Shown one piece after another: positions 17,135 through 25,494 of a stretch of DNA of 64,000 nucleotides. The stretch comes from VXNF01 sp964291305 (GTDB lineage Bacteria; Actinomycetota; Acidimicrobiia; Acidimicrobiales; CATQHL01): contig OZ219783.1 of the NCBI GenBank assembly GCA_964291305.2, positions 1,302,001 through 1,366,000 of the forward strand, given 5' to 3'. Positions within the stretch are counted from its first letter, which is position 1. Each line of letters starts with the position of its first letter. Below the pieces are notes generated by a model. That model had not been told where the DNA came from and ran no database searches. It saw nothing but the letters and a program-made list of their open reading frames with translations. A program made the translations under genes and the position numbers.

Positions 17135-18249
17135 CAGCTGTGGCAGCACTCGCTAGTGCTAAGGGGTCACGAACTCGCGAGGGCGCCACGGTGCTGGGGA
17201 TTTATCTAGCCAGTATCGCTGTGGCGCTCCTCATAGCAGCTCTTGTGCTCTGGGCCACCGGCGGTTCTTGGACCACAGTGCTTTCGGCTCTGCTAGACGG
17301 CAGCGTGCGCCGCCCAGGCCGCTGGGGGGACACCATAGGCGAAGCCATCCCACTCCTGTTGGTAGCGCTCGGCACCATTATCAACTCTAAGGCTGGCCTG
17401 GTGAACATCGGCCAGGAGGGTCAACTTTTCGTGGGGGCGGCGCTCGCTACCTACGTGGCTACTCACATAGGGATTGCCGGACCGTTCGTGTTGTTTCTGA
17501 TGATGCTGGCGGGGGTGGTCGGCGGGGGAATCTGGGCGGGCATCGCCTCGCTGCTGCGCTACCAGCGGCGCATACCGGAGGTGCTAACCACGCTCTTGCT
17601 GGTTTTCGTGGCAGCTCAAGCCGTGGGCTATGGGCTCAAAAACACCAATCTTCTACTAGATCCCACGCCCGACACCGGTAACCGTAACCTAATCAGTGAC
17701 CAACTCGATGCCGCCACGCGTCTGCCCCGGGTTAACTGGTTCGGCAATGAGTTCCCCGTGAGCGCGTTTGTGGCGCTAATCCTGGCGGTGCTGCTGGCCC
17801 TGGCGCTGGTTTGGACAGTCGTGGGATTCCGTCTGAATATGCTGGGACAAGGCCCGCGCACTGCCCACCGCGCCGGAGTCAGCGAAAAGCGGTACGGCGG
17901 CTTGGCCCTGGTGATTTCTGGGGCATTCTGTGGCCTGGCGGGGGCGTTCATGCTGACCGGTGGCGATTTCGGTAACTATCGACTGACGCCCGGGTTCCCA
18001 GTGAACATAGGCTGGGAAGGGCTCCTGGTGGCACTCGTGGCCCGTTCACATCCGCTAGTGGCCATCCCGGCGGCCTTTGTCTTTGCTGCCCTGCGTACCG
18101 GTTCTAGCTTTCTAGCGGCAACTGGCGTAGACCGTGATATCACCCGAGTAGTGCAAGCCCTGCTGGTGTTGGCCTTGCTAGTGCCGCCAGCAGTCTTGTT
18201 TGTCCGTGACCGTCGTAGAGCCCTGACCGCGGCTCGAGATCGAGTCTGA
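17131..18249 (+). CDS. BMP-family ABC importer permease 1 (NupP/YufP-like)
   Basis: A 372-residue multi-spanning membrane protein with about 9-10 hydrophobic helices. It has the family segment NSKAGLVNIGQEGQ and a cytoplasmic coupling region around GQGPRTAHRAGVSEKRYGG. It belongs to the BPD_transp_2 permease class. It overlaps the ATPase gene by an ATGA. The second permease begins 3 nt after its stop, so all four transporter genes are one unit. Confidence 0.92.
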   Translation: MTAVAALASAKGSRTREGATVLGIYLASIAVALLIAALVLWATGGSWTTVLSALLDGSVRRPGRWGDTIGEAIPLLLVALGTIINSKAGLVNIGQEGQLFVGAALATYVATHIGIAGPFVLFLMMLAGVVGGGIWAGIASLLRYQRRIPEVLTTLLLVFVAAQAVGYGLKNTNLLLDPTPDTGNRNLISDQLDAATRLPRVNWFGNEFPVSAFVALILAVLLALALVWTVVGFRLNMLGQGPRTAHRAGVSEKRYGGLALVISGAFCGLAGAFMLTGGDFGNYRLTPGFPVNIGWEGLLVALVARSHPLVAIPAAFVFAALRTGSSFLAATGVDRDITRVVQALLVLALLVPPAVLFVRDRRRALTAARDRV

Positions 18250-18252
18250 GCT

Positions 18253-19191
18253 GTGGTCGCAGATTTTTTCTCCGCCGTGGGCGATGTGCTCTCCAACGAG
18301 ACCACCTACAGCAGTGGCTGGCGACTAGCGGTGGCGCTGGGGTTTGTAGCGGTGGGAGAGTGGATCGCCGAACGGGCTGGCACCATCAACGTTTCTGTTG
18401 AGGGAGCGATGCTGGGCGGCGCCTTTGCCGCGGCCATCGGCTACGACGCTTCAGGGTCGATATCAGTTGGGCTGCTAGTTGGCGCCGTGGTTGGCCTGCT
18501 CGTGGCGGCGGTGCAAGCCCACTTCAGCCACAACCTCACCGCCAACCAGTTCGTCGTAGGGTTGACGCTGAACATCCTGGTGCTCGGCCTGGCCAGCTTC
18601 CTCAACAGCAGCCTCAAGCCCGAAACAGCCACAGCACACACTTTCGAGGTTCCCGGGCTGGTGGAGATCCCGCTTCTGGGGCCGGCGCTGTTCGGCCAAC
18701 CTTGGCCGCTGTACTTGCTGTATCCGTTGGTACCGCTGGCCTGGTGGATTGTGTACCGCACCCGTTGGGGCCTAGAGGTGCGGGCGGTGGGCGAGAATCC
18801 CCAGGCGGCGGATGTGTCTTCGATCAACGTGAACGCCCGCCGCCGCCAAGCCATCTACATCGCCGGTCTCACCTCGGGTCTCGGTGGGGGTTATCTGCTG
18901 CTGGGCCAGGTGGGCTGGTACGAGGACTCACTCGTGGGAGGCCAGGGCTTTATCGCCATCGCCGCGGTCATTTTTGGCGGTTGGACCTTGCGGGGGGCGA
19001 TGCTCGGCTGCCTGCTTTTCGGCAGCGCTAACTCTTTCAGGCTCAGCCTGCCAGGGGTAGGCCACCCTTTGAACTCGGAGTTGTTGTCATCGCTTCCGTT
19101 TGTGCTAACGATCTGCGTCATGGCGCTATTCGCCCACCGCACCCGCGAGCCGCAGTCGCTGGCGCGCCCCTTTATCCGCGGCCTGAAATGA
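18253..19191 (+). CDS. BMP-family ABC importer permease 2 (NupQ/YufQ-like)
   Basis: A 312-residue multi-spanning protein from a GTG start, with the BPD_transp_2 signature ERAGTINVSVEGAM near the N-terminus and the loop VRAVGENPQAADVSSINV before the last helices. It is the shorter of the two permeases, as usual for this transporter class. It is followed after 13 nt by an oxidoreductase gene with its own ribosome site, which suggests that the importer and the downstream enzymes are co-expressed. Confidence 0.92.
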   Translation: MVADFFSAVGDVLSNETTYSSGWRLAVALGFVAVGEWIAERAGTINVSVEGAMLGGAFAAAIGYDASGSISVGLLVGAVVGLLVAAVQAHFSHNLTANQFVVGLTLNILVLGLASFLNSSLKPETATAHTFEVPGLVEIPLLGPALFGQPWPLYLLYPLVPLAWWIVYRTRWGLEVRAVGENPQAADVSSINVNARRRQAIYIAGLTSGLGGGYLLLGQVGWYEDSLVGGQGFIAIAAVIFGGWTLRGAMLGCLLFGSANSFRLSLPGVGHPLNSELLSSLPFVLTICVMALFAHRTREPQSLARPFIRGLK

Positions 19192-19204
19192 TCGGGAGGT
19201 CGGC

Positions 19205-20239
19205 ATGAAAGCGGTCAGCTACAGCGCACACGGCGGACCGGAGGTGCTGCGACTAGCAGAGGTACCAGATCCCGAGCCTGGCCCGGCTGACGTGGTGGTG
19301 CAGGTGGCGGCAACCGCCCTAAACCGTCTAGATATTGTCCAGCGAGCCGGTTGGTTTACCATGCCCGGCTTCGCCCTGCCACACATTGCTGGCATGGATT
19401 TGGCTGGGGTGGTCGTGGCCACCGGCGAGCAGGTCACCGACGTGGCGCTGGGCGATCGAGTTGTCGTGGACCCGTCCCTGGCGGGTGTAGCCGAAGGCTC
19501 ACAGCTGGCGGGGAGGGGCGACCTTTACGGCGACTTAGGCATCATCGGGGCCACCGTCGACGGGGGCTACGCCGAACTGTGTTTAGTGCCGGCCAGTCAC
19601 ACCTACCCAGTGCCGGACGGCATGTCGTTGGAGGCCGCGGCGGTCTTCCCCACCTGCTGGCTTACCGCGGCACACGCCCTGTTTGAAGTAGGTGGTTTGC
19701 AGCAAGGGGAGACTTTGCTGGTACATGCCGCCGGAAGCGGTGTGTCGAGCGCTGCAATCCAGCTGGCGTGCCACGCCGGGGCCAAAGTGTTGGCAACTGC
19801 CGGCAGCGCCACGAAATGCGCCCGAGCTATCGAGCTAGGTGCTTACGCCAGCGCCAACAACCGCACCGAGGACGTGGCCGCCTGGGCTCGTTCGCTCAGC
19901 GAGAACAAAGGCGTGGATATGGTGCTCGACCACGTTGGTCCAGCTCTTTGGGAAGCCTCGCTGGGCTCCTTGACAGTCGGTGGCCGGCTAGTCAGCTGCG
20001 GCAATACAACCGGCGATTCGGTCACGATCCCTTCGCTGGGGCACTTATACCACCTGGGTCTGCAAATCTTGGGCTCCGATCCCTATCGACCCGAGGAGTT
20101 TGGCACCGTCTGGGAGACCTACTGCAGTGGCAACTTTGTAGCGCCGATCGATTCGGTACTGCCGCTGGCCGAAGCTGCTATAGCGCAGGAACGCCTGCTG
20201 GCCGGAGACTACTTCGGCAAGATCCTGCTGCGACCCTGA
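19205..20239 (+). CDS. MDR-superfamily oxidoreductase (quinone oxidoreductase/alcohol dehydrogenase type)
   Basis: A 344-residue medium-chain dehydrogenase/reductase. It has a GroES-like N-terminal half with GMDLAGVVVATGEQV and DRVVVDPSL, then a Rossmann half with the nucleotide-binding VHAAGSGVSSAAIQLA. The cysteine ligands of a structural zinc lobe are not evident, which favours the quinone-reductase-like or crotonyl reductase-like branch. The substrate is unknown. It has a good ribosome site (GGGAGG) and follows the importer by 13 nt. Confidence 0.88.
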   Translation: MKAVSYSAHGGPEVLRLAEVPDPEPGPADVVVQVAATALNRLDIVQRAGWFTMPGFALPHIAGMDLAGVVVATGEQVTDVALGDRVVVDPSLAGVAEGSQLAGRGDLYGDLGIIGATVDGGYAELCLVPASHTYPVPDGMSLEAAAVFPTCWLTAAHALFEVGGLQQGETLLVHAAGSGVSSAAIQLACHAGAKVLATAGSATKCARAIELGAYASANNRTEDVAAWARSLSENKGVDMVLDHVGPALWEASLGSLTVGGRLVSCGNTTGDSVTIPSLGHLYHLGLQILGSDPYRPEEFGTVWETYCSGNFVAPIDSVLPLAEAAIAQERLLAGDYFGKILLRP

Positions 20240-20290
20240 GGCCGGGATTTGCTGAACTCGCCCTACCCGGAGCTAAAGAAGACTCACACA

Positions 20291-21328
20291 ATGGCCCGCC
20301 TGGGCCGACCTTGGAGCGATCACAAGCCCCCGCCGGCCGCTCCGGTGTGGAACGCCATATCTGGCCTCGGCGCTTATTGGATGCTGGTAGCGGCTCTGGA
20401 CTTGGGGCTGTATGAGGAGCTTGCCGCCCACGGGCCGCTGACTCCCGAAGAACTAGCCGAACAACTGGGCTCTTCGGTTAGACATACCGAGGCGTTAGCG
20501 GACGCCTTAGTTCTGATCGGTCTGCTGGATCGCCACGCCGGACGCTTCGCGCTAAACGACTGCGCCCGCCGCTATCTGTGCCGCGACAGCCCCGCATCGA
20601 TGGTCGATTTGGTGCCTGTCGCGGCAGGTCCGCTAGAGAACTGGACCCATTTGGCCGAAACACTGCGACGAGGTGAACCTGCCTGCCCCGTGGAGGAGGA
20701 TCAAGCCGGCTTTTGGGTGCCGCTGGTAAAGGGCACATTTGCCACGGTCCTGCGGGCCGCCACTCGCGCCGACGCCTGGATCTCCTACAGCCTGCTGGAG
20801 GCCCCACGGTTGGCCGACCTGGGCGCCGGAGGAGCCCCGTGGACGATTGCAGTGCTGCGAGCCTGTCCGGGGGCCACTGCTGTGGTTAACGACTTGCCGC
20901 AGGTGTTGGAGGTGGCTGCCGATCACATTGCCGAAGTCGGCCTGGCAGATCGCTGTGAGCTACGCCCCGGCGACTACCACACCGTTCAGTTGGAAGAAGA
21001 GTCTTTCGATCTGCTCTCGCTTGGCCACATCTGCCGCACCGAAGGTGTCGAGGGAACCCGCTCGCTGCTAGCTCGCGCTGCTGCCGCTTTGCGACCCGGT
21101 GGGCGGGTGCTCGTCTCGGACTATTTCTGCTCCTCCGAGCCGCGCCGTAGCCCGCAGGGCACTTTCATGGCAGCCACGATGGCGGCCTGCACTCGCAGAG
21201 GCATTGCTCTCAGCTACGAGCAAATGGCAGGCTGGCTACACCAGGCCGGTTTTGGGGAGATTCGGCTCATCGAACCCATAGGGGCACAGCAACTCTTTGT
21301 AGCGAGCAAAATCGGAACTAGACGCTGA
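20291..21328 (+). CDS. SAM-dependent methyltransferase, O-methyltransferase family 2 type
   Basis: A 345-residue protein from the ATG at 20291; an in-frame TTG at 20249 lacks support. The N-terminal part is a winged-helix dimerisation domain (LGLYEELAAHGPLTPEELAE followed by GLLDRHAGRF). The C-terminal domain has the SAM-binding segment LADLGAGGAPWT, an acidic NDLPQV and a GGRVLVSDYF motif. Such enzymes methylate hydroxyl groups of small aromatic or secondary metabolites. Its position between the importer and the amidohydrolase suggests modification of the imported compound, but the substrate is not known. Confidence 0.87.
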   Translation: MARLGRPWSDHKPPPAAPVWNAISGLGAYWMLVAALDLGLYEELAAHGPLTPEELAEQLGSSVRHTEALADALVLIGLLDRHAGRFALNDCARRYLCRDSPASMVDLVPVAAGPLENWTHLAETLRRGEPACPVEEDQAGFWVPLVKGTFATVLRAATRADAWISYSLLEAPRLADLGAGGAPWTIAVLRACPGATAVVNDLPQVLEVAADHIAEVGLADRCELRPGDYHTVQLEEESFDLLSLGHICRTEGVEGTRSLLARAAAALRPGGRVLVSDYFCSSEPRRSPQGTFMAATMAACTRRGIALSYEQMAGWLHQAGFGEIRLIEPIGAQQLFVASKIGTRR

Positions 21329-21343
21329 AGAAAGGTGGGCCAC

Positions 21344-22780
21344 ATGGGTAATTCTGAGTCAACCAACGGTCATCCCGGAACCTCCAGACAGCCCGAGTCG
21401 GTAGACCTGCTGATCTGCGCCGGTCACGTCGTCACCATGAACCCCCGGCGCGACATCATCCGACATGGCGCGGTGGCTATACGCGGTAGCGAGATTTTGG
21501 CGGTCGGCCGCGAAGCCGACTTGCGTGCCCGATATGAGGCGCCGGCCGAGGCGGGCGGGGAGCGCTTCGTAGCCACGCCGGGCATGGTCAACAGCCACAT
21601 TCACATCACTGGCGAGCCTCTCACCCGGGGTTACGTCCCCGACGACACCACATTCGAGGAGAACGTCTTCGAGTGGCTGTGTCCGCTATACGCCAGCTAT
21701 ACCGCTTCCGAGGAGCGACTCTCGGCCCGGTTAGCAGCGGTAGAGATGCTGCGCTCGGGCACCACGTGTTTCCTCGAAGCCGGAACGGTCAGGTTCCTGG
21801 ATGAAGTGGTGGATGGGTTAGTTGAGGCGGGGATCCGTGGCCGGGTGGGGCGCTGGGTCTGGGACTTGCCGCCCGAGCCGGATGTCTACCGGCAGAACAC
21901 CGACGAGGCGATCGCCAACCTGCAAGCAGTTCTAGAGCATCACGCTTCGGTAGCCGGAGGCCGTATTGCGGGTCACGTTGTGCTGGTGGGCCACAACACT
22001 GCCTCGGACCCGCTTTGGCGGGCAGCCCGAGAGCTAGCCACTGAGGCGGGGGTGGGGTTCAGCTTTCACATGTCCCCGGCACAGCTGGACCCCGACGCCT
22101 TTCTGGCTGAGTTCGGCCAGCGCCCTATCGTCCACCTCGCCGAGTTAGGGGTGCTGGCCCCAGATGTGGCCATTACTCATTGTGTGCGCCTCGACGACAG
22201 CGAGGTGCGAATTCTGGCCGAGACGGGAGCCTCTGTAGCTCACTGCCCAACGACGGCTCTGAAAGTGGCCTACGGGGTCACTCAGGTAGGGAAGATGCCG
22301 GAGATGATGGCTGCCGGGGTGAACGTGGCTATCGGCACCGACGGCAACAACGCCTCCAACTACTCAGACCTTATGCGCGCCACTTACTTGGTGGCTGGGC
22401 TGTTCAAGGATGCCCGCTGTGACCCTCAGATGTTCCCCGCCGAGATGGCTTACGAGATGGCCACACTCGGCGGCGCCCAGGCCGTGCAGGCGCAAGATCA
22501 GGTCGGCTCTCTAGAGGCCGGTAAGAAAGCCGACGTGGTGCTACACAACACCGACCGGCCCGAATGGCGACCCCTGCTGAACGTCATGAACCAGCTGGTC
22601 TGGTCAGCCGACGGACGTGGTGTGCACAGCGTCTGGGTGGATGGCCAGCAGGTGGTGGCCGACGGGCACATGACCACTATCGACGAGGAACAGCTATGGG
22701 CCGACTGTCAGGCCGCGGGGGAAGCCATCTGCGCCCGCTCAGGCTTGCCAGATAGAGCCAAATTTCCGCTTGTGCAGTGA
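21344..22780 (+). CDS. Amidohydrolase (cytosine deaminase / chlorohydrolase / SAH-deaminase-like)
   Basis: A 478-residue metal-dependent hydrolase of the amidohydrolase superfamily. The metal ligands are in family context: the H-x-H in VNSHIHITGE, a histidine in GFSFHMSP, another in ITHCVRL and the aspartate in IGTDGNNASN. The closest visible similarity is to the TrzN/MtaD/SsnA group that deaminates or dechlorinates purine and triazine-like rings. I chose the ATG at 21344, with AAAGGTGG upstream, over the in-frame GTG at 21335. As the last gene of the block, it fits breakdown of an imported nucleobase-like ligand. Confidence 0.9.
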   Translation: MGNSESTNGHPGTSRQPESVDLLICAGHVVTMNPRRDIIRHGAVAIRGSEILAVGREADLRARYEAPAEAGGERFVATPGMVNSHIHITGEPLTRGYVPDDTTFEENVFEWLCPLYASYTASEERLSARLAAVEMLRSGTTCFLEAGTVRFLDEVVDGLVEAGIRGRVGRWVWDLPPEPDVYRQNTDEAIANLQAVLEHHASVAGGRIAGHVVLVGHNTASDPLWRAARELATEAGVGFSFHMSPAQLDPDAFLAEFGQRPIVHLAELGVLAPDVAITHCVRLDDSEVRILAETGASVAHCPTTALKVAYGVTQVGKMPEMMAAGVNVAIGTDGNNASNYSDLMRATYLVAGLFKDARCDPQMFPAEMAYEMATLGGAQAVQAQDQVGSLEAGKKADVVLHNTDRPEWRPLLNVMNQLVWSADGRGVHSVWVDGQQVVADGHMTTIDEEQLWADCQAAGEAICARSGLPDRAKFPLVQ

Positions 22781-22938
22781 TAGCTGGGCCGTAAGTCTTG
22801 GGCTGCTGCGAGCCGAGAGCACACGACCGGGTACACCGACGGCTTAAGCGTCTAAACTCCTAACCGGACGCCTCGCCCGCTGGCTGGGCCTGGTCGCCGT
22901 ACTGTTGTCGGAATTCAAGAAAGGTACTGTGGTTCATT

Positions 22939-24264
22939 ATGACCCACCAAGCCCCGATGACGCGCCTTGCTCTGCTCGTTGGATGCGGCCTGATGCTGGC
23001 GGCCTGTAGCGGCGAAACGGACTCGGCTGAGCCCCCTGTGCCGGCCTCGCCTCCAGCGGTAAGCGAAGAGTTGCCCCCGCCCTCGCCGGCTAGTGAAGAG
23101 CAGTTTCCCGTAATCAACGATGTCCGGGTTCTGCATCACGAACTGCTTGAAGCCACGGTAAACGCAGCTGCCAGTGCAGGACCACATTTCCATGAGAACG
23201 GTGTTGAGCAAGTATCTAACCGGGACTATCAAACTTCCGAGAACAACCATGTATTGGTTGACTTAGATACATCTCGATCAGGCGTGAAGCTAGAGATAAT
23301 GCTCGCCGAAGGAGGGCCGAATATCCTCCTAGACTCAGCCGAGCATTCAGTCACCGAACCTTTGGATAGCTCTGAGGAACCAGACCGAGGGCCACTATTA
23401 GACTATGGCTTCTCCGAAGATCACGAGCGCCGCGCCTGGACGATGTTGCGAACCTCAGCTACAGAAGCTGCTACCGGATACGTGGAGGCCAACTGGGACG
23501 ATAAAGATCCCACAAACCCCATCTCTTCGGGCTATTGGATTCACTTAGACGGAGACTATTCAGCAGACCAAGTTAATGACATCGACGTAGGTACTTTCAT
23601 CCACGGTCCTGAGTTTTCAGGCAACCCAACCTTCCCTCCCAGTGGTAAGGTCACCTATTCGGGTCGCGTAACGGGGATTTACACCTTCTTCTATGGTCCC
23701 GCCTGGGCAAACCTCGGGCTTACTGAAATCGAAGAGACCGGAATATTCCATGGCTTAGCCCAACTAACTGTAGACTATTCGACAAATCAAATCGAAGGCT
23801 GCATTGGATGTCTTGCGGAAACTGAAGATGACTCCTATCGACTGCTCGACTTTGGCGGTATTACCTTACATCCGCTTGGCATAAAGTCTGAACTGTATGC
23901 CCTATACCACAACATAAACACTGAGGTTCCCGAGGGGTTTCAGCTGACTTCCTACACTAACTTGGACTCTTTCCTGGATGAAGTTAATGTTCGGGAAAGT
24001 CAATATCGGATCTTTCTGGATCAAACCTCAATCAACAGCGACGGCACACTCCAAGACGAGAACGTTAAGCTGCAACTTGACTACTTCTTAGAAAGAGCGA
24101 AGACAGACGGTACGTGGGGTGCCACTTTCTCTAGCATCAACGATGCTGCTGGCAATCCGCGTCGGATCATCGGAACGCTAGGTGGCTCTTGGGATCATCC
24201 CGGAGGTGGGCTGGGCAGCTTTATCGGCAACTTCTACGTGTCTACGAACCCGGTCAAGCAGTAG
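22939..24264 (+). CDS. Lipoprotein with C-terminal TbpB-like beta-barrel domain
   Basis: A 441-residue secreted lipoprotein. The signal peptide ends in LMLAAC (C23) and is followed by a Pro/Ser/Glu-rich linker to about residue 55. The C-terminal half has the pattern of transferrin-binding-protein-like barrels: TYSGRVTGIY, GIFHGLAQLTVDYSTNQIEGCIG, and GTWGATFSS followed by IIGTLGGSW and FIGNFYV. Base composition from about 23200 to 24250 is visibly more AT-rich than its neighbours, and it stands alone, so horizontal transfer is likely. The ligand is unknown, and a link to iron is not shown. The central region (60-220) is unrecognised. Confidence 0.72.
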   Translation: MTHQAPMTRLALLVGCGLMLAACSGETDSAEPPVPASPPAVSEELPPPSPASEEQFPVINDVRVLHHELLEATVNAAASAGPHFHENGVEQVSNRDYQTSENNHVLVDLDTSRSGVKLEIMLAEGGPNILLDSAEHSVTEPLDSSEEPDRGPLLDYGFSEDHERRAWTMLRTSATEAATGYVEANWDDKDPTNPISSGYWIHLDGDYSADQVNDIDVGTFIHGPEFSGNPTFPPSGKVTYSGRVTGIYTFFYGPAWANLGLTEIEETGIFHGLAQLTVDYSTNQIEGCIGCLAETEDDSYRLLDFGGITLHPLGIKSELYALYHNINTEVPEGFQLTSYTNLDSFLDEVNVRESQYRIFLDQTSINSDGTLQDENVKLQLDYFLERAKTDGTWGATFSSINDAAGNPRRIIGTLGGSWDHPGGGLGSFIGNFYVSTNPVKQ

Positions 24265-24277
24265 CTGCGAACGGTAG

Positions 24278-24293
24278 CGGCTTGGTTCAGCCG
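24278..24293. terminator. Hairpin at a convergent gene junction, possible bidirectional terminator
   Basis: CGGCT-TGGTTC-AGCCG is a 5-bp stem 14 nt after the lipoprotein stop and overlapping the end of the convergent VOC gene. No T-tract follows. It is a weak candidate only. Confidence 0.25.
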
Positions 24294-24844
24294 TTGCCGC
24301 CCCAAACGGTTCGTGCGGTGGCATAGACACCCTGGTCGTAAGAGTACTCGATGACGTTGCCGTCGGGGTCGTTGAGGGCGCAGATATAGCCCACTGGCGG
24401 GGGCATCTCTGTGGGCGGCATGTTCAGACATCCCGCCGCCTCGCCGCGTCGGGCGATCTCATCCACCTCCTCGAGGCTGGATAGTTCGATGCCCAGGTGG
24501 GCGAACGGCTTCAGCAGGCCGAGGCCCTCTTGGCCGCTGCTGGCGAAGAACTCGATGAGCACCAGGATGAAGGGGCGTTCCGCCGAGTCGGAATGGCCCA
24601 GCCAGGCCCCGTGTCCCAGGGCGTCGGTGCGCTTGTCGAGCAGTTCCATCGGAGTGAACTCGGTGTAAAAGGCGATCGACGCCTCGACGTCGGCACAGGG
24701 GAGCGCCACGTGGGTCCAGCGCGCTGTTGTCGGATGGATGGGATAGACATCTTGGCGGGTCGCCGGGTTAACGGTGCCGCTCATCCCGGTGGCGGCGCGC
24801 ATCTCGGTAGCGCCTCGGGCGAATCCTGACTGCTCCTGGTTCAT
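24287..24844 (-). CDS. VOC superfamily protein
   Basis: A 185-residue glyoxalase-fold protein. The first module is THVALPCADVEASIAFYTEFT and the second has FAHLGIELSS and ends ALNDPDGNVIEYSYD, with probable metal histidines and glutamate. The first 40 residues are not conserved, so an internal start near residue 15 or 21 is possible. The function within the superfamily cannot be specified. It lies 42 bp downstream of a second VOC gene on the same strand and was probably co-transcribed with it. Confidence 0.83.
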   Translation of the reverse strand: MNQEQSGFARGATEMRAATGMSGTVNPATRQDVYPIHPTTARWTHVALPCADVEASIAFYTEFTPMELLDKRTDALGHGAWLGHSDSAERPFILVLIEFFASSGQEGLGLLKPFAHLGIELSSLEEVDEIARRGEAAGCLNMPPTEMPPPVGYICALNDPDGNVIEYSYDQGVYATARTVWGGNG

Positions 24845-24886
24845 TAGAACCTCCCACTCGCTGGCACTGTCTCCGAACCTCCTGGG

Positions 24887-25375
24887 CTACTCGCTGGTCC
24901 AGCCGTCGGGCACCTGCGGGTCGTCGCCCCCTTTGGTCCAAAGAATGAACGTGTTGCCCCAAGGGTCTTCGAATGCGCAGTTGAAGCCGTTGAACTCAGC
25001 CCAGTAATGGTTGCGCCACAACTCGGTAGCACCGAGGCTGACTGCGGTGTCCAGAATCCGATCGGCGCTGTCATCATCGCTGACCAGGATCCACATTCGC
25101 TGGCAGCGCCCCTCGGTGCGCAGCGAGCGCGGCTCCACCCCAGCGGGGTCGGGATGCGGTCTGGCGTTGGCCACGTTGTGGATGCCCATGTGCAGGTTGC
25201 CGACGCCAGACCGCTCATCGTCGATAAGGAATTCGTCTCCAGGCACGATGCGGTGGAATACCCCCGGCGGGCGTCCCTCGACTTCCCAGCCGAAGACCTT
25301 CTCGTAGAACCGGGCCGTGGCTTCTGGATCGTCGCTTGCGAAGTCCACGAAGATCAGTGTGTTCGGATAGCCCAT
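24887..25375 (-). CDS. VOC superfamily protein
   Basis: A 162-residue glyoxalase-fold protein. The first module is TLIFVDFASDDPEATARFYE, and GNLHMGIHNVAN and CAFEDPWGNTFILW mark the second. I chose the ATG at 25375, with GGAAGGTG upstream, over an in-frame GTG-like extension of 12 residues that has no ribosome site. It is the first of two VOC genes, divergent from the Rieske oxygenase across about 120 bp. Its role may be in aromatic catabolism, given that neighbour, but this is not proven. Confidence 0.83.
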   Translation of the reverse strand: MGYPNTLIFVDFASDDPEATARFYEKVFGWEVEGRPPGVFHRIVPGDEFLIDDERSGVGNLHMGIHNVANARPHPDPAGVEPRSLRTEGRCQRMWILVSDDDSADRILDTAVSLGATELWRNHYWAEFNGFNCAFEDPWGNTFILWTKGGDDPQVPDGWTSE

Positions 25376-25456
25376 GGATGCACCTTCCGGGTTGTCGCTT
25401 TGCCAGCGCACCGCGCCGCCGCAAAGTTAGCAGGACGCTCCGCTCGTGTCGTAAGG

Positions 25457-25490
25457 TCCTGCTTAGGACAGTCCCTCAAGAGCTTTGAGG
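25457..25490 (+). promoter_or_regulatory. Two small hairpins in the leader of the Rieske oxygenase gene
   Basis: GTCCT-GCTT-AGGAC (25457-25470) and CCTCAA-GAGCT-TTGAGG (25474-25490) sit just before the start. The second stem contains the GAGG that is the likely ribosome site for the ATG at 25495, so folding could limit translation. This may be coincidental. Confidence 0.35.
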
Positions 25491-25494
25491 AGCA

